Part shown: positions 53,399-60,905 of the stretch, in pieces
Layout: each line of letters begins with the position of its first letter
Numbering within the stretch: position 1 is the first letter of the stretch
Translations under genes and position numbers: made by a program
Source of the DNA: JAFECT01 sp035551675
GTDB lineage: Bacteria; Pseudomonadota; Alphaproteobacteria; Caulobacterales; Caulobacteraceae
Direction: 5' to 3'
Length of the DNA stretch: 64,000 nucleotides
NCBI GenBank assembly: GCA_035551675.1
Contig: DASZMV010000039.1
Location: 4,230 to 68,229 of the forward strand
The notes under the pieces: generated by a model
Database searches by the model: none
Seen by the model: only the letters and a program-made list of their open reading frames with translations
Told to the model about the DNA's origin: nothing

Positions 53399-53722
53399 AT
53401 GATGCTTCCCCCAGGGCCAACGCTGTTTGTCTACGAAATCATTTCCGGAATTCTCTGGATTTTGATTTGCGCACTTATCGTGAATGCTGTCGCGAGCTGG
53501 CTGGTCACCTTCAATGTGATCAACCCCCGAAATCGGGCGGTGAATATGATTCTCAGAGGCCTCGACGCAGTGACGGCGCCGTTGCTTTGGCCACTGCGCA
53601 AGGTCATCCCACCGCTCGGCGGAATCGACGTTACGCCCGTCATCGCCTGGCTCATCATCCAGGCGTTCCAGTCGGCGCTTCTGCCTCGGATCATGGAGTG
53701 GCTGTACGGCCTGATCGGGTGA
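53399..53722 (+). CDS. YggT-family membrane protein
   Basis: 107 residues with two hydrophobic segments: residues about 15-38 (…ISGILWILICALIVNAVASW) and 70-90 (LGGIDVTPVIAWLIIQAF). NPRNRAVNMILRGLDAVTAPLLWPLRKVIPPLGGIDVTPV is the diagnostic YggT block. Function in osmoprotection/division proposed elsewhere. Start ATG ATG at 53399. Overlaps the next gene by GTGA. Confidence 0.93.
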   Translation: MMLPPGPTLFVYEIISGILWILICALIVNAVASWLVTFNVINPRNRAVNMILRGLDAVTAPLLWPLRKVIPPLGGIDVTPVIAWLIIQAFQSALLPRIMEWLYGLIG

Positions 53723-54012
53723 GTGCGCGGCTGGCTGTCCGGCTGACGCCCCGAGCAAGGGCGGATGTGCTGGAAGGCTGGTCGAGCGACGATGCGGGGC
53801 GGCCCTTTCTCAACGCGCGGGTGCGGGCGCAGCCGGTGGATGGACGCGCCAACGCGGCGCTGGAGGCGCTGGTCGCGGACGCGCTGGGGCTGGCGGGGTC
53901 CCAGGTTCGGCTGATCGCCGGCGGATCGAGCCGGCTGAAGCATCTGATTATCGAGGGCCTCGACGACGACGAGATCGGCCGCCGGCTGGGGCGGACCGGT
54001 CATCGGTCATGA
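53719..54012 (+). CDS. DUF167 (YggU) family protein
   Basis: 97 residues from GTG 53719, whose TGA partner is yggT's stop. RLTPRARADVLEGW…ARVRAQPVDGRANAALEALVADALG is the DUF167 block. yggT-yggU pairs are a conserved arrangement in proteobacteria. Function unknown. Confidence 0.92.
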   Translation: MSARLAVRLTPRARADVLEGWSSDDAGRPFLNARVRAQPVDGRANAALEALVADALGLAGSQVRLIAGGSSRLKHLIIEGLDDDEIGRRLGRTGHRS

Positions 54013-54133
54013 ATTCCTTATAATCCGCAGACCGCCGCTTCCCGGCCCGCAAGCACGGTGCTTAAAGTGTATACGAAAGTCGGAGCGGCGCGTCCGTGTG
54101 CGGACGACGTCTCCAGGACGGGGGAGGAACAGA

Positions 54134-55588
54134 GTGAAAACCCATCAGCTTGCGTGCGCGCTCGCCATGACGGCGTTCGCGATCGGCGGTTGCGCGACGG
54201 ACGGCGCCTCGGCGCAGCCGCCGACCAAGACCGCGTCTTCGGCGCCGGAAGCACGGCCGCTGCCGCCGGGACTCGATCCGGCGTCGGACATGGATCCGTT
54301 CCCCTCGACCTACCATCCGTTCCCGAGCCGCCCGACGGCGATCGTCAACGCGCACATCCTCACCGGAACCGGCGACGAGCTCGAAAACGGCACGGTGCTG
54401 ATGAAGGACGGCAAGATCGTTGAGGTCGGCGCCAACCTCGCGCCGCCCGCGGGCTATGACGTGATCGACGCCAAGGGCGAGTGGGTGACGCCCGGCATCA
54501 TCGACGGCCACTCGCACATGGGCGTCTATGCGGCGCCGTCGAACTTCGCCTCGGCCGACGGAAACGAGCTGACCGATCCCGACACTGCGCAGGTGTGGGC
54601 CGAGCATTCAGTGTGGCCGCAGGACCCGCAATTCAACCGCGCCCGCGAAGGCGGCGTGACCACCGCGCTGATCCTGCCGGGCTCCGGCAATCTGTTCGGC
54701 GGACGCTCGGAGACCATCCGCAACGTGCCGGCGCGGACCGAGCAGGAGATGAAGTTCCCCGGCGCGCCCTACGGCCTGAAGATGGCCTGCGGCGAGAACC
54801 CCAAGCGGGTCTACGGCTCCAAGGGCCGCGCGCCCTCCACGCGCATGGGCAACGTCGCCGGCTATCGCGCAGCGTGGATTCGCGCGGCGGAGTACGAACG
54901 CAAGTGGGACGACTATCACGCCAAGATCGGGCGCGGTGAAAAGGCCGAACCGCCGGCGCGTGACCTGCAGCTCGACACGTTGGCCGGCGTTCTGCGCGGC
55001 AAGATCCTGGTCGAGAACCACTGCTATCGCGCCGACGAGATGGCCAACATGATCGATATCGGCAAGGAGTTCGGCTACCACATCGCGGGCTTTCACCACG
55101 CGGTGGAGGCGTACAAGATCCGCGACCTCCTGAAGGAAAACGACATCTGCGTCGCCACCTGGGCGAACTGGTGGGGCTTCAAGATGGAGGCCTACGACGC
55201 GACCGAGGACAACGCGGCGCTGCTGCAACAGGCCGGCGTCTGCACCGTGATCAAGTCCGACGATCCCGACCTCACGCAGCGCCTCAACCAGGAAGCCGCG
55301 GAAGCGATGTCGGCCGGGCGCCGCGACGGCATCGACATTCCCGAGAAGGTCGCGATCGAGTGGATCACGCGCAATCCCGCGAAGATGATCGGCATCCTCG
55401 ACCAGACCGGGACGCTCGAACCTGGAAAACGCGCCGACGTGGTGATCTGGAACCACGATCCGTTCTCGATCTACGCCCTGACCCAGAAGGTCTATATCGA
55501 CGGCGCGGTGGTCTATGACCGGCACGATCCGCGCTTCCACGCCGAGTCGGATTTCGAGATCGGCCATCCCGGCGAGGAGACCCGCTGA
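54134..55588 (+). CDS. Amidohydrolase lipoprotein (metal-dependent)
   Basis: 484 residues from GTG 54134, with GGGGAGG ten bases upstream. The signal has a lipobox (AIGGC). The TIM-barrel amidohydrolase fold is marked by GIIDGHSHMG (metal-binding HxH), then the metal-ligand-rich ENHCYRADEMANM and GFHHAVEA, and a Ser-Asp in IKSDDPDLTQ near the C-terminus; NPAKMIGILDQTGTLEPGKRADVVIW is the usual ending. Substrate unknown (likely imidazolone/dihydroorotase-like family). Last base of its stop is the first of the next ATG. Confidence 0.9.
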   Translation: MKTHQLACALAMTAFAIGGCATDGASAQPPTKTASSAPEARPLPPGLDPASDMDPFPSTYHPFPSRPTAIVNAHILTGTGDELENGTVLMKDGKIVEVGANLAPPAGYDVIDAKGEWVTPGIIDGHSHMGVYAAPSNFASADGNELTDPDTAQVWAEHSVWPQDPQFNRAREGGVTTALILPGSGNLFGGRSETIRNVPARTEQEMKFPGAPYGLKMACGENPKRVYGSKGRAPSTRMGNVAGYRAAWIRAAEYERKWDDYHAKIGRGEKAEPPARDLQLDTLAGVLRGKILVENHCYRADEMANMIDIGKEFGYHIAGFHHAVEAYKIRDLLKENDICVATWANWWGFKMEAYDATEDNAALLQQAGVCTVIKSDDPDLTQRLNQEAAEAMSAGRRDGIDIPEKVAIEWITRNPAKMIGILDQTGTLEPGKRADVVIWNHDPFSIYALTQKVYIDGAVVYDRHDPRFHAESDFEIGHPGEETR

Positions 55589-56946
55589 TGTCCCGCACTC
55601 GTAAAACAACTCTGCTGGTCGCCGCGGCCGCCGCGTCGATGCTGATCGCCGTCCCCGCGTTCGCCGAAACCGTGGCGATCGTGAATGCGCACATCTTCAC
55701 CTGCGGCGCGCAGGGCGAAATCGCCAACGGCACGGTGGTGATCAAGGACGGCAAGATCGTCTCCGTCGGCGCAGGCTCCGCGCCCGCGGGCGCCCGCGTG
55801 ATCGACGCGCACGGCGGGGTGGTGACGCCCGGCCTGATCGCGCCGGACAGCGAGATCGGCGGCGTGGAGGTGGGCCAGCTCGGCAACGACCTTTCGCTGA
55901 AGGGCGCCGACATCGGCGCGGCCTTCGACGTATCGTACGGCCTCGATCCCGACACGACGATCGGACCGGTGGCGCGCATGGGCGGCATCACCGACGCGAT
56001 CGTGATGCCGATACCGTCAGGCGGCGGCGGCGGCGAGGACCTGGACCTGGACGACGGCAGCGAGTTCACCGCGGGCGTGCCCAAGGGCAGCGCGGTGGGC
56101 GGCCTGTTCGCGGGCCAGGCGGCGGTGGTGAACCTGGCCGACGGCCCGGACATGCTGGTGAAGTCCCGGGTGGCGATGGTGGCGCCCTTCGGCGGCGCCG
56201 GCGCCAAGGCGGCGGGCGGTTCGCGCGGGGCGGAGTTCGTCGAGCTGAAGGACATCTTCGAGGACGTGCGCTGGTATGCGAAAAACCGCGCGGCCTACGA
56301 TAAGGGCGAGACCCGCGACCTGCACGTTTCGCGCGCCGACCTCGAGGCCTTGATCCCGGTGGTCGAAGGCCGTCAGCCGCTGGTGATCTACGTCGATCGG
56401 GCGTCGGACATCCGTCAGGCGCTGCGCTTCGCGAGCGAGCAGCACATCAAGCTGATCCTCGACGGCGCCGCCGAAGGTTGGCGCGTGGCGGACGAGATTG
56501 CGGCCTCGCACACGCCGGTGATCGTCTATCCGCTCCAGGATCTGCCGGTGGACTTCGAACAGCTGGGCTCGACGCTGGAGAACAGCGCGCGGATGTCGAA
56601 CGCGGGCGTGGAGCTGATGTTCAAGGCCGCCGACGGAGCGCACCGCATCCGCGAGACGCGCTACGACGCGGGCAACGCGGTGGCGCACGGGATGAAATGG
56701 CAGGCGGCGCTCGACGCGGTCACCATCAACCCCGCGCGCGCGTTCGGCGTGGCGGACCGCAAGGGCTCGCTGGAGCCCGGCAAGGACGCCGACGTGGTGG
56801 TCTGGTCCGGCGATCCGTTCGAACCGTCGTCGCAGCCGCAGGCGGTGATCATCGGCGGCAGAGAACAACCGCTGACCTCACGCCAGATCGAACTGCAGAA
56901 GCGGTATCAGAGTCTCGGGTCGCCTTATCCGGTTCAGTATCACTAG
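55588..56946 (+). CDS. Amidohydrolase-fold protein lacking metal ligands
   Basis: 452 residues with a signal peptide (…AAASMLIAVPAFAE). It aligns to the previous gene over its whole length (VTPGLIAPDSEIG against VTPGIIDGHSHMG; NPARAFGVADRKGSLEPGKDADVVVW at the end). The HxH of the first metal site is replaced by PDSE and the second-site histidines are not evident, so this copy is probably not catalytic. It shares one base with the previous gene, so it is cotranslated and likely forms a complex with it. Confidence 0.85.
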   Translation: MSRTRKTTLLVAAAAASMLIAVPAFAETVAIVNAHIFTCGAQGEIANGTVVIKDGKIVSVGAGSAPAGARVIDAHGGVVTPGLIAPDSEIGGVEVGQLGNDLSLKGADIGAAFDVSYGLDPDTTIGPVARMGGITDAIVMPIPSGGGGGEDLDLDDGSEFTAGVPKGSAVGGLFAGQAAVVNLADGPDMLVKSRVAMVAPFGGAGAKAAGGSRGAEFVELKDIFEDVRWYAKNRAAYDKGETRDLHVSRADLEALIPVVEGRQPLVIYVDRASDIRQALRFASEQHIKLILDGAAEGWRVADEIAASHTPVIVYPLQDLPVDFEQLGSTLENSARMSNAGVELMFKAADGAHRIRETRYDAGNAVAHGMKWQAALDAVTINPARAFGVADRKGSLEPGKDADVVVWSGDPFEPSSQPQAVIIGGREQPLTSRQIELQKRYQSLGSPYPVQYH

Positions 56947-56962
56947 GCGTGGTCGGAAAAAA

Positions 56963-57157
56963 ACACTGACCACAAAGAACCGAAGCTAAGATAAGAAGAT
57001 AAGAAGCGCGGGGCCGATCGAGGCCTCGCGCTTTTTGCTTTTTCTGACCGCGCTTCGCGCGGTCTTTCAATAGACGTGTGGTGGAAGGTCGCCTGGGCGC
57101 GGATTGCGCAGACGCCCTTCTCTTCTTCCCTTTTCTTCGGTTCTTTGTGTTCAGTGT
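56963..57157. repeat. Inverted repeat with terminator-like core (element E)
   Basis: The arms 56963-56985 and 57135-57157 match over 23 nt with one mismatch (ACACTGACCACAAAGAACCG). Between them are two hairpins (57007-57032 and 57047-57065). The gene-free gap is 301 nt. Confidence 0.85.
57007..57037 (+). terminator. Rho-independent terminator
   Basis: GCGCGGGGCC pairs with GGCCTCGCGC (loop GATCGA) and is followed by TTTTT. It lies 60 nt after the amidohydrolase stop and inside element E. Confidence 0.7.
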
Positions 57158-57247
57158 TTTTTTATCCTACCCACGCCCCCGGTGTTTCACCTTGATCTCG
57201 ACACATCCCTCCTGTCGGATGGCCGGCCATTTGGACGGAGCGGTGTT

Positions 57248-57859
57248 ATGCGGATGATCGGGGTTGTGCTGGCGGCGGGGGTCGCGCTGGCGGCGGGCGG
57301 GGCGCAGGCCCAGGGGCTCGTCACCGAAAATCCGCTGGAGGCGGCGTTCGACAAACTCTGCGTGGCCACCCATGCCGACGGCGCCCGCGTCACTGCCGCA
57401 GCGGACGCGGACGGCTGGCAGCCGGCGCCGGAGTCAGTGACCGACGCACCCGCCTTCCGCCAATCGGTGGCGCAGATGTCGCCCCAGGGCCTGCAGGCGC
57501 GCACACGCCTCGACGGCAAGCGGCGCCTGGTGGTCATCACCGGCACAGGCAGCCTGCCCATGGGCGCGGACGGGGCGCTGAAACTGAACTTCTGCTCGGT
57601 CGGCATGGACGGCATGCCGGGCGAGGCGGTCAGGGCCGACATGCGTGGCAAGCTGGGTTTCGACCCGGTCCACAGCGACGAAGCCTCGGACCTTTACGCC
57701 TTCGCCGAGCACGACGGGGCCAAGACCGGCTTCAAGGGCGAGGAGGTGGACGCCATCAAGAAGGCCGGAACCTCGGGCGACCTGTCGCTGATGGTGGTCG
57801 TCGGCGACCGGGCCAACACCTCGCTGGTCTATGCGGTGGCCACGGGCGCGGGGAAGTAG
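57248..57859 (+). CDS. Unknown exported protein
   Basis: 203 residues from MRMIGVVLAAGVALAAGGAQA (signal peptide); an in-frame start at 57104 would read through the inverted repeat. The mature part starts AFDKLCVATHADGARVTAAADADGWQPAP and is matched by the gene at 59263 (EAQTYCISTDANAGRVAARAKTDGF), so the two are paralogues. Conserved cysteines in KLC and LNFCSVG could form a disulfide. No catalytic motif. It precedes sucC by 210 nt. Confidence 0.75.
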   Translation: MRMIGVVLAAGVALAAGGAQAQGLVTENPLEAAFDKLCVATHADGARVTAAADADGWQPAPESVTDAPAFRQSVAQMSPQGLQARTRLDGKRRLVVITGTGSLPMGADGALKLNFCSVGMDGMPGEAVRADMRGKLGFDPVHSDEASDLYAFAEHDGAKTGFKGEEVDAIKKAGTSGDLSLMVVVGDRANTSLVYAVATGAGK

Positions 57860-57924
57860 GGCCCATCCCCCCGCCGGCGGCGATGGCGCGCGAATTTCTA
57901 CGCCTCTTGCGTCCGACAAATGGG

Positions 57925-57945
57925 CCCTCGGGACAAGCCCGAGGG
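57925..57945. repeat. Short palindromic intergenic repeat
   Basis: CCCTCGGGACAAGCCCGAGGG forms an 8-bp stem. This is a common palindromic motif in alphaproteobacterial intergenic DNA, here between the unknown gene and sucC. Confidence 0.7.
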
Positions 57946-57974
57946 TGACGGACCTTTGGGGGTTGGAGACGTGG

Positions 57975-58004
57975 TTGCGCCTGTCGTGACGCGGGCCCTA
58001 TAAG
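57975..58004 (+). promoter_or_regulatory. Candidate promoter of sucC
   Basis: TTGCGC (57975-57980) and TATAAG (57999-58004) are separated by 18 nt, 66 nt before the sucC start. Moderate fit to a housekeeping promoter. Confidence 0.35.
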
Positions 58005-58069
58005 GGCGCGGCCGGTTTCCGAAGCGGAAAATTCGGCGCTTCGTTCACCCCTCCCCGATCGATCCCCGA

Positions 58070-59266
58070 ATGAACATCCACGAGCATCAAGCCAAGGCCG
58101 TCCTGCGCGAGTTCGGCGTCCCGGTCCCCAAGGGTTTTCCGGCGTTTTCCTCGAAAGACGCAGTCAAGGCGGCCAAGGAGCTGAAGGGCTCCACGGTCTT
58201 TGTGGTGAAGAGCCAGATTCACGCCGGCGGGCGCGGCAAGGGCAAGTTCGAGGGCCTGGGTCCAGACGCCAAGGGCGGCGTGCGCGTGGTCAAGTCGGTC
58301 GACGACGTGCGCAAGAACGCCGAAGAAATGTTGGGCCGGGTGCTGGTCACCCACCAGACGGGGCCCAAGGGTAAGGAAGTCCGCCGCCTCTATATCGAGG
58401 AAGGCGCCGACATCGCGCGCGAACTCTACCTGTCGCTGCTGGTCGATCGCGAGACGTCGCGCGTGGCGGTGGTCGCGTCCACCGAAGGCGGCATGGACAT
58501 CGAGGAAGTGGCGCATTCGACGCCGGACAAGATTCTCACCTTCTCCATCGATCCGGCGACCGGCGTCATGGCGCATCACGGCCGTACGCTGTCGAAGGCG
58601 CTGAAGCTGAAGGGCGACGCGGCCAAGGAAGCGCCCAGGCTGTTGCAGCAGCTGTTCCACGCCTTCGTGTCCAAGGACATGTCCTTGCTCGAGATCAACC
58701 CCTTGATCGTCACTGGCGACGGACACCTGAAGGTGCTCGACGCCAAGGTGTCGTTCGACGACAACGCACTGTTCCGCCACCCCGACATCGTCGAGCTGCG
58801 CGATCTTTCGGAAGAGGACCCGAAGGAGATCGAGGCGTCCAAGCACGAACTCAGCTACGTCGCGCTGGACGGCGACATCGGCTGCATGGTCAACGGCGCG
58901 GGCCTGGCCATGGCGACCATGGACATCATCAAGCTCTATGGCGCCGAACCGGCCAACTTCCTCGACGTGGGCGGCGGCGCCGACGAGGCCAAGGTCACCG
59001 CGGCCTTCAAGATCATCATCGCCGACCCGAACGTGAAGGGCATACTGGTCAACATCTTCGGCGGCATCATGCGTTGCGACATCATCGCCGAGGGCGTGGT
59101 CGCGGCGGTGAAGGAAATGGGCCTGAAGGTGCCGCTGGTGGTGCGCCTGGAAGGCACCAATGTCGAACTCGGCAAGAAAATCCTCAACGAAAGCGGCCTC
59201 GACATCGTCGCCGCCAACGACCTCGACGACGCCGCGAAGAAGATCGTGAAAGCGGTGAAGGGGTGA
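58070..59266 (+). CDS. sucC: Succinyl-CoA synthetase beta subunit
   Basis: 398 residues, ADP-forming beta subunit with the ATP-grasp N-terminal domain (MNIHEHQAKAVLREFGV, KSQIHAGGRGKGKF) and CoA-ligase C-terminal domain (FLDVGGGADEAKVTAAFKI, NIFGGIMRCDIIAEG). Works with SucD to make ATP from succinyl-CoA. The stop overlaps the GTG of the following unknown gene (GTGA), which is inserted between sucC and sucD. Confidence 0.97.
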   Translation: MNIHEHQAKAVLREFGVPVPKGFPAFSSKDAVKAAKELKGSTVFVVKSQIHAGGRGKGKFEGLGPDAKGGVRVVKSVDDVRKNAEEMLGRVLVTHQTGPKGKEVRRLYIEEGADIARELYLSLLVDRETSRVAVVASTEGGMDIEEVAHSTPDKILTFSIDPATGVMAHHGRTLSKALKLKGDAAKEAPRLLQQLFHAFVSKDMSLLEINPLIVTGDGHLKVLDAKVSFDDNALFRHPDIVELRDLSEEDPKEIEASKHELSYVALDGDIGCMVNGAGLAMATMDIIKLYGAEPANFLDVGGGADEAKVTAAFKIIIADPNVKGILVNIFGGIMRCDIIAEGVVAAVKEMGLKVPLVVRLEGTNVELGKKILNESGLDIVAANDLDDAAKKIVKAVKG

Positions 59267-59871
59267 GGCTCTTGGCTCCCCTTGTAATGACTATTCTGTT
59301 GGGAGGCGCAGGTTCAGCGTGCGCTGAGCCTTCGCTGTTTGCTGAAGCGCAGACATATTGCATCTCCACGGATGCGAATGCGGGGCGTGTAGCCGCGCGC
59401 GCCAAGACCGATGGGTTCACCCTTGCGCCGAAAGGCGAACCAGCAATTGCAGGCTCGCAAGGCCTTCCACTCGACAATGCGCAGGTGTGGAAGCGAGGCG
59501 ACCTCACACTGATCACCGGAACGCGGACAGCCAAGGGCGGGGTATTTCCGCCAATGGAGATGATTGATTGCACCCTGCGCGGCCCTGGAAATCTTGGACC
59601 GCAAACTTTGAAGCTTTTGAGCACGGAAGCGACAGCGTGGGCTGGGTTTCCACCTGTCGTCGACGACGACCTGTCGATCGCCTATTTCTTTGTCGCAGAC
59701 GCAGACGGCACACGTCGCTCGGCCGACGCTCAAATGTCGAAGGCCGACATCGAGCGCCTGATGAAATCGCAGAATCTCCAGGTCCTCTCCCTCGAATCGA
59801 CGCACGACGGTACGGAAGTGTCTTTTGGACACATCCGCCCGCTCGCTGAGCCCGCAAACTCCACCCACTGA
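59263..59871 (+). CDS. Unknown exported protein inserted between sucC and sucD
   Basis: 202 residues from GTG 59263, whose TGA partner is the sucC stop (an ATG at 59287 would give a shorter signal). VRLLAPLVMTILLGGAGSACA is a signal peptide. The mature part EAQTYCISTDANAGRVAARAKTDGF is a paralogue of the protein at 57248. Cysteines in QTYC and MIDCTLRG match those of that paralogue. GTGA overlap indicates translation coupled to sucC. Function unknown. Confidence 0.72.
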   Translation: MRLLAPLVMTILLGGAGSACAEPSLFAEAQTYCISTDANAGRVAARAKTDGFTLAPKGEPAIAGSQGLPLDNAQVWKRGDLTLITGTRTAKGGVFPPMEMIDCTLRGPGNLGPQTLKLLSTEATAWAGFPPVVDDDLSIAYFFVADADGTRRSADAQMSKADIERLMKSQNLQVLSLESTHDGTEVSFGHIRPLAEPANSTH

Positions 59872-59897
59872 AGCTGCGGCCACGCGCAGGAATTAGA

Positions 59898-60782
59898 ATG
59901 TCCATTCTCGTCACCAAAGAAACCAAGGTCATCTGTCAGGGCATCACCGGCGCCCAGGGCACGTTCCACACTGAGCAGGCCGTGGCCTATGGCACGCGCA
60001 TGGTGGGCGGAGTTACGCCGGGAAAGGGCGGGACGACGCACCTGAACCTGCCGGTGTTCGACACCGTGGCGGAGGCGATGCTGGCGCATAACGCCGACGC
60101 CAGCGTGATCTATGTGCCGCCGCCCTTCGCCGCCGACTCGATCTGCGAAGCGATCGACGCGGAAGTGCCGCTCATCGTGTGCATCACCGAGGGCATTCCG
60201 GTGGCGGACATGGTCAAGGTGAAGCGCTCGCTGTCGGGCTCCAAGTCGCGGCTGATCGGGCCGAACTGTCCGGGTGTTCTGACGCCGGGCGAGTGCAAGA
60301 TCGGCATTATGCCGGGCAACATCTTCAAGAAGGGCTCGGTCGGCGTGGTGTCGCGTTCGGGCACCCTGACCTACGAAGCGGTGTTCCAGACCAGTCAGGT
60401 GGGCCTGGGCCAGACCACCGCGGTCGGCATCGGCGGCGATCCGGTGAAGGGGACCGAGTTCATCGACGTGCTGGAGATGTTCCTGGCCGACCCGGCCACC
60501 ACCTCGATCATCATGATCGGCGAGATCGGCGGTTCGGCCGAGGAGGACGCCGCCCAGTTCCTGGCCGACGAGGCCAGGAAGGGCCGTTCCAAGCCGGTGG
60601 TCGGCTTCATCGCCGGGCGCACGGCTCCGCCGGGGCGGCGCATGGGCCACGCCGGCGCGATTATCTCGGGCGGCAAGGGCGACGCGGGCTCCAAGGTCGC
60701 GGCCATGGAAGCGGCGGGGGTCAAGGTTTCGGACTCGCCGGCGGCGCTGGGCGCGACCCTGATGGAACTGCTGAAACGCTGA
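59898..60782 (+). CDS. sucD: Succinyl-CoA synthetase alpha subunit
   Basis: 294 residues. N-terminal CoA-binding Rossmann domain (ICQGITGAQGTFH; FPP-like YVPPPFAADSI), and the phosphohistidine in RRMGHAGAIISGG. Completes the SucCD heterodimer. It lies 26 nt after the unknown gene. Confidence 0.97.
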   Translation: MSILVTKETKVICQGITGAQGTFHTEQAVAYGTRMVGGVTPGKGGTTHLNLPVFDTVAEAMLAHNADASVIYVPPPFAADSICEAIDAEVPLIVCITEGIPVADMVKVKRSLSGSKSRLIGPNCPGVLTPGECKIGIMPGNIFKKGSVGVVSRSGTLTYEAVFQTSQVGLGQTTAVGIGGDPVKGTEFIDVLEMFLADPATTSIIMIGEIGGSAEEDAAQFLADEARKGRSKPVVGFIAGRTAPPGRRMGHAGAIISGGKGDAGSKVAAMEAAGVKVSDSPAALGATLMELLKR

Positions 60783-60867
60783 CCGGCCACCGCCCGGCCC
60801 AGCCACGCTCGGCCAAGGTCCGGGAGGACATGATTGGTTAGCAATGCGTGACTATCTAAGAGGCGGG

Positions 60868-60884
60868 CCGTCCCCAGGGGACGG
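60868..60884. other. 17-bp palindrome upstream of sucA
   Basis: CCGTCCCCAGGGGACGG, a perfect 8-bp arm palindrome around one base, 21 nt before the sucA start. It could be a protein-binding site or a hairpin affecting sucA expression. Confidence 0.4.
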
Positions 60885-60905
60885 ACGCGGTAAGGACTTT
60901 TGACA

